Shown piece after piece: positions 1 to 14,674 of a stretch of DNA of 64,000 nt. Positions within the stretch are counted from its first letter, which is position 1, and every line of letters begins with the position of its first letter. The notes below the pieces were generated by a model, which saw only the letters and a program-made list of their open reading frames with translations, did not search any database and had not been told where the DNA came from. The DNA lies in the NCBI GenBank assembly GCA_030267565.1, contig BRXU01000002.1:496001-560000 (forward strand), written 5' to 3'. The stretch is from Pleodorina starrii. Its lineage: Eukaryota; Chlorophyta; Chlorophyceae; Chlamydomonadales; Volvocaceae. Position numbers and translations under genes: made by a program.

Positions 1-3214
<3,214 letters not shown>

Positions 3215-3782
3215 GATTGCTGGTCCGGCTCGAACTGCACCAATGGGTCATGCACCGCTATTAATTGCTTGATCATTCTAGATGAGAAAGACTTTATCGG
3301 TGGTTAGGAACGTAAGGAACACGGCTGTCCTTGTTTTCGGACACGACGGCGGCGGAATCCTATTGAGCGTGGCCAAAATAGCTCCATTCTTGCACACCTG
3401 TCGCTGATCCAGCAAGTAAGGAAGATCGAATTGCCCTTTACACAGCGGCAAACAAAAAGCCTGTCAAAGGTATGTTGAGCAGTTGATTAAGATAGGAGAA
3501 TTCAGTGCGTAGTCGTTCGCAAACTTATGCGCTGACGAACTACCAGCAACTTGAAGGGTCATTCACCGTGGCGATGGCGGAAACGGAAGAGCGATGTCGT
3601 GCCGTACGCCGACGAGGACTTGCCCCTACAACACGACCAGGACTACTTGTTGTCGCTACAAATTGTACGTCATAAGCCCACAGCGCTTCGCAGCTCCCAA
3701 TTCTGTTTTGCTTTCGTCAGCCTCCGACGCTGAACGACACAGTCGTATCGTGCAAGCACCAGCGCACGCACGAGGGGCACAA
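3215..3782. promoter_or_regulatory. Shared upstream region of two divergent plastid-protein genes
   Basis: The 568 bp between the start codons of the minus-strand EF-hand gene (3214) and the plus-strand DUF3783-like gene (3783). It is clearly less GC-rich than the flanking exons and must hold both 5' UTRs and promoters. An in-frame upstream ATG at 3594 extends the plus-strand ORF, but 3783 gives the better transit peptide. No clear TATA box was identified. Confidence 0.5.
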
Positions 3783-5953
3783 ATGCAAACCATTCTGCGA
3801 ACACCCAGCTGTGCAAATCTTCAGAGAGCCTTACGCCAGTCATGCCAGCCCAAGCAGCTCCCCCAACTGTCCGTTCTACTCCCCACGCACCTCGCCCACC
3901 GCAACCCGGCAGCGGCAACCCGCAGCGTTCGCGCCCGCGGCTTTTTCGACGGCCTTAAAAACCTCGTCTCAGGTGGTGGCTCCAAACCCCAGTCTAGTGG
4001 GTCTGGGTCAGAGGCGCAGGACGACGAGGAGGAGGAGGAGGAGGAGGGCTCTGAGATGATGCGTCTGGACTCTGAGAGCGGAGGATTGGGGGAGGATCAG
4101 AGCGCCTTTGGCCCGCTGGTAAGCAACCTCGTGATGGAGCGATAACGTAATGCGGGACTCCTTTATAAGGGCGTCGCGTAATGCAGGGCTTGTACGGAAG
4201 GGATACGGCAGCCTACGTGCGGAATCCCCTTCCCTTACATTCCCGCAGTGGTCCATCCTGCAATGCCGTCTTCCTTACTCCACGCACGGTCTGCTTGTCA
4301 GCATCTCGTTCCCGTGCCACCCCATGCCCCAACCTGCCCTCCTCTTTCCTTACCGCCCGCCTCCTCACCCGCCCCCGCCGCCGCCTCACGCGCCATGCCC
4401 TCCACCCCAGGCGGTACTGCTGGTTGGGTTTCTGGCCGAGGAGGTGGAGCGGTTTCGGAGCTTCATGCTAGATATGGAGGCCGATATGGTCAAGGTGGGG
4501 GCAGGGTCCGTACAGGGAGGCTGGCGGGGCGGCAGCGCGCATAGGGCCTTGGAGTGGGGAACCGCAAGCTGGGGTACGAGCAGACCGGAAGCTCCCCATC
4601 CAGCTGCCGTACTCGGTGGGAGGGCGAATCCGAAGTAAGCGCCCTGCCGCCATGTGTGCCATGGTGTCCACCTAGCGCCCTGGGCGGTTCTATCGCTCAC
4701 CGACGCTGGAGCTGCCGTACAGACGTACCCTGCATACTCACGTGGCTACCCGTGTGCCTCCCCGCAGATCGTGCCCTGCTCCCCCGCCATGATGGGCAGC
4801 GCATTGGGGCAGGCGCTCGAGTCAGAGTTCCCAGAATACGAGCAGGTACGGCAAGGCCAGCACGGCGTACGACACGTGTGCTGTTGTACGGCACGCCTGA
4901 ACTGCACGTCCATCTCCCAAGGCGGGACCACTGCTGCGACATGCGGCCCTTTACTCTTTCCCCACTCCTCTTTCCTTCCCTCCCTTTCGCGCAGCCGCCG
5001 CTGGGCACCCGGCGGACGGTATTCCTGAGCGGCATGGTGGGTGCCGAGGTGATGGAGGTAATTGGCGCCTACAAGGACGCGGGTGAGTGCGTTGCCGGGC
5101 TCTGTCCGTATGCGTAGCAGCACCGTGACAGGGACCTGCCACATCTTGCCAGCAGCACCAAATCTACAACCAAGCGCGTTGTGATGACCCCCGCTTTCTT
5201 CGACCATTACCGCATCGTTTGTTTCACGCTGCGCGTTTGCTGCTCTGTTTTGCCCTCGCTGAGCGGGGCTCGCTGGGCTCGTTGTCCTGCAATCGCGCTT
5301 GACACTTGTCAAACGGACTGACAGACTGACGGACGCGGTCTGCCCGCAGGCATGCCCCCTACGGTGTGGGCTGCAGCAGTGCCCAACAACTACGGCCGCA
5401 TTGTGAGGGATCTGGTGGAGGAGGTGCATGCGGACAACGCGGCGATGGTGGGTGGCGGCGCGGAAGCGGGCGGGGGGGCAGCAAGTTATCTTGTCATTGT
5501 GCCGGACTGGAGGGACCGATCCCTGGGAAAGAGGGAAAGGGACGGGATCAGCGGGCGGGGTTACGGCTCGCGGGGCATGACGGGGTGATGTAGATGAAAC
5601 CGCGACGCTGGAACGGGTGGGAGGGGCGTTGGTCCGTTCGGTTTGCGGATTGCCCAGCACACGATGGCCTTGTAAGTGGTCAAGGGATCCTTGCGGAGCA
5701 TGGTCAGGTGTGGGAAATGAGCAGGGGGTATTGCCCCGTTCGCGATAGGTAAAACCGGGGCGAGGCCGCCCGACCGTGACTGGGAAGGTGGGGTAGGGCA
5801 AACGCGCCGCTATCTGCGTGGTGCTCGGCGGCCCGCTGCAGCTGCGGCACGGGTGACAGCCTTCGTGCCCGCACACTGCTCGCTCGCCCGTCGCAGGTTC
5901 GTCGCGCTCAGGAGGCGCAGGCGCAGCAGGCGATGCAGGAGGAGCAGTCGTAG
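3783..5953 (+). CDS. Plastid-targeted DUF3783-like conserved protein
   Basis: Six exons: 3783-4118, 4411-4494, 4768-4845, 4995-5082, 5350-5447, 5897-5953. All are GT-AG with phases closed; the product is 246 residues. Residues 1-60 form an Arg/Ser/Ala/Gln-rich transit peptide, followed by a Gly/Ser linker and a Glu tract. The conserved core comprises AVLLVGFLAEEVERFRSFM, TVFLSGMVGAEVMEVIGAY and PPTVWAAAVPNNYGRIVRDL. It resembles plant chloroplast proteins with a DUF3783-type fold (from memory of the family, not searched). The C-terminal exon is a short Gln/Glu/Ala helix, RRAQEAQAQQAMQEEQS. No catalytic motif is seen and the function is unknown. A TGTAA word at 6398-6402 is a plausible poly(A) signal. 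Confidence 0.78.
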
Positions 5954-6896
5954 AGCCGGAGCGTGCGAGAGGTACCGGATTACACGCTGGCGTACAGCTG
6001 CCGGCCCCTTTTTGCTTGATGTCACGAACTCGCAATTGGAGCTGAGGGGCGTCACTCCGTTGCTGTTTCACAGAAGGCGTGGAGCGAGAGCGAATGGGGT
6101 GGGCAGGGGGCCAGGTGCAGGGCGGCCAAGCGAGCAACGAGCGGCGGTGAAGCTTTGCGGCGGTCTCGAAGGGTGCAATGGCAGCTTCCCGGGCTGGAAG
6201 CAGCTGGCAGAAAGGATAGTATCGTGATTGGATATGGTGCATGTATTGCAGGTTGCTAAAATTTGGAAATGGAATACAAACCTGTCTCGACGAGGGGCTC
6301 TTGCCTGGGGTGCTAGGGCGGCTTGTAGTGCAAAGTATAAAATTCGAGGGGAGCACTCCCCACAAGCCGCGCTGGACGCTTTGACCCATCGTTCAAATGT
6401 AATGATCCAATGTCAGAAGGTTTCAGACGTCGAACAAGCTAGACGTCGAACCGCGCAGTGCAGTGGACGCACGACGAAGCCCTGCCTGCCATTGTTCCCT
6501 GTCACACGGCCACCCTCCAGTACCAAAACCTGCACCGCCAAGCTTGCCGTCCAGAAAACCTTAATCATTAATCCACCTATCGCTGACGCTAATCCACAGC
6601 ATCCAAAGGTCACTAGCGCCACTTTCTGACACACTAAATGCTCAGGGGTGGCCGTACAGGACGCCACGATTAAACTGCGACCGTAACGTGATCCGGCCGC
6701 CCCTGGCGGTAACACTCAGCCGAGTTCATGTCTACAGAAATATGCCCCCATCTTCAAGGATTACCTCTGCGCCTCTATCGGCAGCTACATCGAACACATC
6801 TTGCTTACATCCTTTGGCGGCGGTCTGCTGACGCAGCGGCGAATCTGCGCTTGCGGCGATCCAACGCCGTGCCTTGCTGCAGCCTCCGGTGCTACA
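5954..6896. other. Convergent 3' regions between the DUF3783-like gene and the zinc-finger gene
   Basis: No supported gene. It contains a plus-strand TGTAA (6398-6402) for the gene on the left and a minus-strand TGTAA (6809-6805) about 90 nt past the stop of the gene on the right. A 547-codon minus-strand ORF spanning 4746-6389 lies antisense to real exons and resembles no family. Confidence 0.55.
6805..6809 (-). terminator. Probable TGTAA poly(A) signal of the zinc-finger gene
   Basis: TGTAA on the minus strand 88 nt beyond the stop codon at 6897. It supports the short final exon chosen for that gene. Confidence 0.55.
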
Positions 6897-9800
6897 TCAC
6901 CTGGCGTTGGGGCAGCTGTTCGCCCAGTGACCTGGCGATGGGCAACGGTGGAACGGGACGGTTGCGCGAAGTGGAAAGCACTTCTATGCAGCTTTGTGCC
7001 TCCAGCACCGCGCCACAGCGGTCGGCGGCGAAGCAAATCCCGACATGCAAGTCTCGTAACGATTAGCAGACTGCACCAACTTCTCCCTGAAGCGCGCATG
7101 GCATTCAGTCCACCGAACCGCTGCATGCCAGCCGTCTGCAGCATGAAGCTTGAAGCAAGCGCTGCCAACCCAACTCACCTGGCTGTCCGCACTTGTAGCA
7201 GGTGCCCTTGTTGCCGCCTCCGCCTCCGGCCCCACCGTAGCCCCCGCCGTAGCCGCCTCCGCCGCCCCCATACCCACCGCCGCCGCCTCCGTAGCCACCG
7301 CCGCCGCCTCCGTAGCCGCCGCCTTCGCGGCCAAAGCGACTGGCAAAAGACTGGGGCGGGCCACCGCCGCCTCCATAGCCACCCCCACCACCGCCGCCCT
7401 GCTTGGTCGGGCAGTCGCGCGCCCAGTGCCCTGCCGAGGCGATGACGCCGGGACGAGCGCAAAAAGTCAGTGAGGCCCTCTGTCGTCAATCGAGCTGCCC
7501 TTGCAATCAAGCTATCAACGCAGGCGCCTTTGCCAGGCGGCTATCAATGCAGGCTGCTTTTCGTGGCTTGGCGCATGTAGCGTCTATGCGTCTTGGCTTG
7601 TGGTTTAATGAGACCGCACTCTCCCAACCTTGCCCCAGCTTTTGCCTTTCGAAGTCCAACTGTGCATGCGCGAGGCAACGTATGCACCCTTCGTGGCAGC
7701 GACACTCACCGGTCTGCTGGCACAGGAAGCAGGGCGCACCGCCGCTTGCACCACCACCGCCGCCGCCGCCGCCCGCACCGAAGGAGTTGCGGCCGCCATA
7801 GCCGCCGCCGCCGCCAGCCCCCTTCTGTGGGCACGAGCTGGCGAAATGCCCTGCGCATTCGGCCCCACCAGAAGCGCCTCAGAGATGCCAGAAAACCGAC
7901 AACATGTCGTAGCAAGCGGGACTAAGCTAAAAGGCTGGTCAATCCACAATTTCTGTGTCGCGATCACATCCCTGAGCCTGCCGAAAGAAAAAATCCCGTT
8001 TAGGCCGAGCCATTTGCAACCTGTTTGGAAGCCGGTAGGAAACAAGCGTAAACCTCTTTCGTCACCTTCGGCCTTCTTCTATATTGTGATGCACTTACCC
8101 GGCTGTTGGCAGATGAAGCAGTTACCAGAGGCCCCACCGCCGCCGCCACCAACACCACCGCCGCCTCCACCACCGCCGCCGCCGCCAAGCGCGCCAGTGC
8201 CAACCTCGTCCGCCCACTGGAAGAACCTACAGCGCGTGGCGTCCTGCGTGCGTGCCGAGGCATTGAACCGCATACAAACACACATGGAGGTAAGAAGAGA
8301 ACACGTGTCCAAGCGGACGGGAGACCAGAGCACTGGCCGAAGCGAAGCGCGGGCCAAAGCGGTTAACCGGCGGGCAACCACGGTGCACGCCGGGGCCTGG
8401 TCACACCGCAGGGCACACAGACATGGCTCGCTGTTTTTAGCTAAGTCGCACTTCCCTCCCAGGCCTACCACCATCGCATCCGCAGCCCAACCATGACCCC
8501 ATCCCTTCACAGCTGGACTGACCCGCCGCATCCACAAACGGAACCACCCGCACCCACAAGAAAACCCACAAGAAAAGTACAGTACAAAACCGTCAAGACT
8601 GCAGAGCTTAGACAAAGGTACAAAGATGGAGGTCTGTCCAACCTCTCCCAGCGCCGCAAAACCGCTCAGGCCCCCACCCGGCCCGACCCACATCGCGCAT
8701 TTTGGGGCAAGCGAAGAACTGGCGGCCGGGGTTGTTGGCGGAGTTGGAGGTCTTGACGGGGCAGTCGATGCCGCACATGCACTTGACGGGCTCATCGCCG
8801 CCGTCGGCAACCGGGCCGCCAGCCGCGTCCGCGCCGCCGCCGTATGCACCCGACCCTCCACCGTAGGCGCCCGTTCCGCCGCCAGCCTGGTTGGTTGCGG
8901 GTCCGCTGGTGCTGGCAGCCTGGTTGTTGGTGTAGGGCTTGTGCCCGCCTCCGTAGCCCGAGGTGGCGACGCCGCCACCGTACGCTCCTCTGCCGGACTG
9001 TGCCGGCGCGCCTTCTCCGCCCAGCTCATCTTCCCACTTGAAGTAGCTGCACTGCTCGCCCTGCGGCTTTGGGCACTTGAAGAACGCGCGGCCAGGGTTC
9101 TTGCCGGTGTTGGATACACGCCGGATACAGGGCTGGTCGCACTGGCATGAGGGTGCGTTGGTGGCCGGCGGGTTCGGGCTGCTGCCGCCGGGGCCGGGGC
9201 CTGCGGCGGCGCCGCCGCTGTAATGGTCGCCGCCATTCGGTGCGCCGTAAGCGCCTGTCCCGCCGTTGCCATTGTAATCGTAGGGCGTTGGGATGATGTG
9301 CTGGGACCCCGGAGCTCCGCCTGCGGATCGCTTGGCGGCCTGCGGCTGGTAGTTGTCGTAGTAGCCATCGCCGTTCTGGTTGGACTCGTCTGCGTTCCGG
9401 CCGCCCGTAGCGGGGGCGGTCGCCTCCGGGGTGTTCACGTCCACATGGTGCTGCAGCACAGATGGTTGGTCAGGTCGGAAGAGGGAGGGATGCCGTAAGC
9501 GGAGGACGTACTGCAAAGCGGAGACTAGTCAATTTTCAACGGCATGCTCAGGACATAAGAGCGGGAATGAAGCATGAGGAAAAGCATCGACCGGCACCGC
9601 ACCTCATCTCCAAGGTCGCGACCACGCTTCTGGCCCGTGACTGCTGCGAACGTAACAACCGATTGGACGTCATGTTCATGTCCATTCTTGTACGCTGTAA
9701 TCTGTTGTCCTTACCGTTGCCAGCATCGGCGACATAAGGGTTTCCCGCCCCGGGCGCCTGCGCAGCTGCCGGTGCCTTGGCTGGGGGCGGCCTGCAAAGG

Positions 9801-9962
9801 AACCGACATGAAACGTAATCATGGCTCCTTCCTTCTCAAGATCTCATGTGTTAATGTTGGTGTCCTTCCGGTGGCTCCTAACCTGTATTCTATGTCATCA
9901 AAGTTTTGATCGACATCGTCATTAAAATCGCCATCGCCGTAGCCGTAATCGTCCTCGGCCAT
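6897..9962 (-). CDS. Glycine-rich nucleic-acid-binding protein with two GRF and three CCHC zinc fingers
   Basis: Exons, read downward: 9962-9883, 9791-9715, 9450-8692, 8243-8099, 7850-7710, 7430-7179, 6931-6897; about 496 residues. The N-terminus is acidic and Tyr/Asp-rich (MAEDDYGYGDGDFNDD). GRF finger 1 starts CQCDQPC and ends QCSYFKWEDE. GRF finger 2 starts CMCGIDC and, after an intron, ends RCRFFQWADE. CCHC knuckles are CFICQQPGHFASSC, CFLCQQTGHWARDC and CYKCGQPGHWANSC, separated by GGY-rich linkers; the last ends PNAR-stop. GRF and CCHC fingers bind single-stranded nucleic acid, and a similar pair occurs at the C-terminus of eukaryotic topoisomerase III alpha, but no topoisomerase domain is present. 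The exon 2 to exon 3 junction does not close in phase (one nucleotide off), so a small exon is probably missing between 9451 and 9714. Confidence 0.78.
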
Positions 9963-11128
9963 CTTTCTTGCGGTCGAATAGATTGGTAGATGAGCTCAGC
10001 CTTGGCACCAACACTTCAAATTTGTGGGGACCACCGATTTGAAAAGGCAACCCAGGAAAGAGTCTTGTATGGCGCTTAATACGCACAAATGTTGGATTGA
10101 ATAAATAAACGTCAGTCCGCATGTGTTCAACATGCTGATCTGCCAATCTCCGTTTTAACATGTTGTCGTGCTGCTGTGCTGTCGTGCTGCCGTGCGGTGT
10201 TGCTCGAAATCCTGCTCTCAAAAGCAGGTTGGCGCTTGATCAACAAGTTGTACACAGCATAATGGTTCACAGCGCCAATAATCAGGCAATCATAAACTTC
10301 TACGCGCCATGCATCCATGATGCGTAAAGCGCTTCGCACCATTGGAAGCGTGGGCATGCCCTGGCCGGCGCTACCGCAGCCAACAATCTACATGCTTTAT
10401 CGACCATGCCTGCCCAGTCCATCCCTGCACCGCGCTCCGGTTATGCCGAGCCGTCGACGGCATGTTCGGCATACCTTAGGCTCAAGCACCTGCCCCTGAC
10501 AACTGGTGACTCCTCCACCACCCCCTCTGCCCGCGCTTACGGTATCACGACTGTCCATCGCGGTGATCGGCACAAATACCACGCATACCATCGCGATCGC
10601 CGCAGCTCTCCACATGCTGCGGACCTGGCGCACGTGAGACAATCCGCATCGTGACCTGTCCGCCGTCCCTAATCTCAACCCATCCCTTTGCCCACACGTG
10701 GCGGCCAGGTACAGTACACACGGAGCACATCCGTGGGCCGTCAAAGTCAGCCGTCAGCCCCTGTCAGGCCCCATGTCGATCGCGCCACAGCCTCTGCTGG
10801 CCCATATCAGATCAGATCAGATCCGCCGCCCCGACGGCCCCCTGCCTTTTAACACTGGCATCACTAACCCCAACGCACGTTCCACGTTATTATCCACACC
10901 GCTTCTTCCACGATTATTTTCCACGCCGTTGTTACTTCTGGTACTGCATTGCCGACGGGAGTAGTTGCCGGCAGTGCTGGAGGCCAGAGGAGCTCGCCCA
11001 GCCGGCCCGACTCGGCCTCGCCCAAAGCCCGACCCGAAAGGCGGAAGGCGGAAGGCACCGCAAGGACCCCGCGTCTCCGCCCCTGACTGCTCTTGGGCCA
11101 CCGCCAATGACAAGCCGGCGGGTGTGGC
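9963..11128. other. Intergenic: upstream of the zinc-finger gene, downstream of the protease gene
   Basis: No recognisable coding region on either strand. The part near 9963-10320 is AT-richer and is the expected promoter of the zinc-finger gene. A short (GATCA)n-like run lies near 10808-10822. Confidence 0.45.
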
Positions 11129-14100
11129 TCACTTCCCCTTTTTCTTGGAACCGCCGCCGCCATCCTTTCCGTCGTCGCCATCCGGTTCCCCGTCCGCCTG
11201 CGTTGCAATGCAAACACGCGAGTTGCAGATCGGACCCAGGTCACTTCAGAGGTCGTTCAACCACCCAACCCAAATACCCAATGCCCCACCCGGGGTGTTG
11301 TACGGCACCTTCCGGACCCTGCACCGGACCCCTTCCAATCCCACACAGGCGCACGTGAGGAGACAGGAGAAAGCGCGCCCGTACACACGCACAGACCCGC
11401 ACGCACCCACAAACATCAACACAAACAATGAAAGACGCGCATTCACACAAACAGGCGCGCATCCATCCATCCACTCCACTCCAACCCCATCCCCAGCCCA
11501 GCACCCACCCACCCAACCACACTCCGACCCAGGGACCCAGGGACCCACGCACCCACCCACCCTCTGCTGGTGCACCTCCCCAAGCTGCTCCCGGATCCAG
11601 GAGTTGATGTCGGGGTTGCGCAAATCGGTGAAGACGGTGGCGGGGTTGGGCTGCGGACAGCCCTGGCCCTTGCGGCGCGGGAAGCCGAACGACACGTGGC
11701 CCACAAGCACATCGGAGCGGGAGCTGCCGCCCACATCGCCGTCGCCGTCCTCGTCAGTGCCGTCATCGCGGTCGTCGCGATCGCCGCGGGAGGGGCCCCT
11801 CAGGATGAGCGGCCCGCCCGAGTCGCCCGCGCACGTGCGGCCTGAGGCAAGGTAGGCGAGACGCACCGCGATGCAACGCGGGCGACAGGTGATCCGCGAG
11901 GGTGGGTAGCTGGTGGCTTGTGGGTGGGTTCTGATTGCTGAGGCATGCTGCTGCTGGCGGCGGCGACCCGAGGGCGGCGCAGCAGCCGGCGGTGGTCTTC
12001 AGCAGAGACCCAAAATGGGAGTTAGGCAGGAGCGCCTTGAAGGCGGCCCGTTTATGCCACCCCCATCCACCCCCGCCACCCCCGCCACCCCCGCCACCCG
12101 CGGAGAGCCGTATCGACACGGCATCCCCGAACCGGCGAACCTCTGGGTTCCCCGCTAATCTATCTCTTAAACCCACTCGTCCGATCATCTCTTAAAGTGG
12201 TTTCTGGATCCGCTCGCCAACGCCGTATCCGTCCATTCATTCGTTGCGTTGGTATCGTTTTTCATACCCCCCGGTGGTGGTGGTGCTGGTGGGGAGGATG
12301 GGTAGGCACTTGCCGACCGCTCACTCACCGACGGTGCACATCATGCGCGGCGTGATTGCCGTACCGTACGGCTTGAACAGCTCCGCACACTCCCCCTTGT
12401 CCAGCGGCGTCACGTCGCCCCTCCGCAGCTCCTCGCTGAGGCTGTTCTCCTCCGTGGCACCCCAGCCCAGTGCGGACAGACGCGGGGATCGGGGCAGCGA
12501 CTTGTCCGGCGGCGGCAGGCTGCACGTGTGCACGGGGGTGGGGTGTGGGCGGGTGGGCGGGTGGCGGGGAAAGGGCAGGGGCGGGCTGGCCAAGGGTGCG
12601 CCAGGGAGGGCCGCGCTTGGGCCTCTCAAACCTCACCTGCACACCGCATACGCGTTATAAAACAAGACCCAGGACCCAGCGCGTGCACCCTACCGGATCG
12701 TCTGCGCAATCGACGGCGGCGCATCCTCGTCCAGTATCAGAAGCGCCACATCGTAGTCGAAGGCGCTGCGGTGGATTTGAAGGGGGGGAGACACGGAGAC
12801 GTGAGGCGTGTCAGCACTTGCACCGCAGACGCCGGTCTCCGTCACTTCGCTGCGATGCCTCTTTCCTTACCATTCTTACCAGCACCGGTACCGTAAAGCG
12901 GGGGGAACCTCACAAGTTAGGGCAGAAGAGGTCACAGGCGTGCGGCTAGGACAGCAAATCCTACAGACGTACAGAGCCCCTGGCTAGGAGATCCGAGCAC
13001 CGGTCTCAGAGCACTGAGGCGTTTTATTAGCCCCTGGGGGACCCCAGAGGTTCAGGTACAGGTACAGGTACAGGGGTTGCGCACCCCCAACCATGTAACC
13101 CACACACACGCGCACATGCAAACTCTGAAACCTGCTACGTGTCAACAGTCCACCTCGGGCTGTCTGCAACAACAGCACCCACTCACCCGGGGTTGTAGTC
13201 CGGGTGCGGCACGCTGCGGGAATCGAGCGCCGGACCGCCCGCCCGGCCGCCCGTGCTGCCCAGCCCCACCAGCGCCGCCAGCGCGTTGACCAGCGCAACG
13301 CCCCCCGCCGCCGCAGCGGCAGCCAGCCTGCCGCCGCCGGCGCCGCCGCCGGCGCCGCCGCGGCCTGGCGTTCGCTGCAGTCTCTCCAGTCCCAGGTACA
13401 CCAGGGGGTTGACGGTGCCGCCCACAGAGGGACTGACGCAATGCGCCGCCGTGACGATCACTCTGCTCGATAGCCGCCGGAAACATCGGAGGAGAGAGCA
13501 GGGGAGGTTGGGAGCCGGGGAGGTTGGGAGCCGGGGCGAGGACGGGATGCAGGGAATATGCTGGTGGAAGGAGCGCTTAGCGGGATCTTGTGACGGGGCC
13601 TTATATCCTCTAGGGTTTTCCACTATGGTCCAGGGGGGTTGCGTAAGATCTCTCTTGTCCTGATATTTTCGTATGTCTACGAGCAGCCGTCGGCCGCAGC
13701 TCAAAGTCGACGACGACGACGACGACGACGACGACGTGCGAAACCGGCTGGCTGTGGGATTACGCTGTTGGGGCGCCCTGGCGCGGGGGCGGCTGGGGAT
13801 GATGAACGTACGGCCTACAGGTTATGTCGTACCTGGGATGGACGAGCGATCCAGCGCACAGGTAGGAGCCGTCGCTCCGCGCCACTACCGCCACGTACGG
13901 GTGCCTGCGTGTACGACCACGTCGTACGACATTCATACCGGTACTGATATGATCGTATACACGATCGCGCGGCTTCATGCAGACGAAGCCACCACTCCAT
14001 TTATGAAGCGCGGGCAGTCTCCCCATACGAGGGACCAACAACCCAACGCGGGGATTGTCTGTGAGCGTGACCGCCACCCTCACCGCCGCCTCACTGCTGG

Positions 14101-14674
14101 ACACGTGTCCGGTGATAGTACGATAATACACGGCAGAAAAACGCACGTACGGCAGGCAACGCCGTATTGCGGCGCCGTACCTATCAATCGACGCCGCGTC
14201 GCCGTTCTGAATGAGCCTTCGCTCCCGATGGTGTCCCCCGCCGCCTCCACCACCACCACCGCCGCCCGCCGCGACACCCAGCGACTCCCGATCCTCGCTG
14301 CCGAAGCCGAACTCCCGCGCGGCCGCCGACCCACGGGTCAGTGCGCCGTGGTGGTACGGCATCCGCGCGACACCGTACGGCGCGGCGTCGGATGAGGCGC
14401 CCGGCAGCTCCAACGGTCGCGGCTGCCACCACGCCGCCAGGTCTCGGAGCCGGGTGGCGGGAGCGCTGCCCGGGTTGAGCGCCGACGCCGACGAAGATGC
14501 GGATGAGGATGGGAAAGGTGAGGAGGAGGCGGCGCTCCCTGCCAGCGCGAGCAGTAGGAGGAACTGGTGCGCGCAGAAGAGCGCGGCGAGCCAGGCGCAG
14601 CCGCGAAGGCCGGCAGAGACCCACGGGTCGGACCGGGCCGCCGCCGACCGCTGCTGGCGCGCGCGTGCACGCAT
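11129..14674 (-). CDS. Secreted trypsin-fold serine protease (family S1A)
   Basis: Seven exons, read downward: 14674-14181, 13904-13833, 13462-13187, 12765-12694, 12519-12329, 11841-11561, 11197-11129. All phases close; 484 residues. An Arg-rich n-region is followed by a hydrophobic stretch (LAALFCAHQFLLLLALAGSA), a signal peptide or signal anchor. A roughly 120-residue propeptide precedes the chymotrypsin-like start RRLIQNGDAASIDR then HPYVAVVARSDGSYLCAGSL. The triad is spread over three exons: His in VTAAHCV, Asp in FDYDVALLIL, Ser in CAGDSGGPL. LSALGWGA matches the usual family strand. Oddities: a Gly/Ala insertion after the His exon, an Asp-rich insertion (RDDRDDGTDEDGDGD) after the Ser motif, a Lys-rich tail SKKKGK, and Arg at the position equivalent to Asp189, so trypsin specificity is unlikely. 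An exon 6 end at 11576 is an alternative phase-0 donor. Confidence 0.88.
13710..13734. repeat. (GAC)n microsatellite in protease intron 2
   Basis: About eight uninterrupted GAC units inside the intron between protease exons 13904-13833 and 13462-13187. Nothing suggests it is coded. Confidence 0.8.

Noticed and set aside
4746..6389. 547-codon minus-strand open frame
   Set aside because: Antisense to several phase-closed exons of the DUF3783-like gene and without family resemblance; typical of GC-rich DNA.
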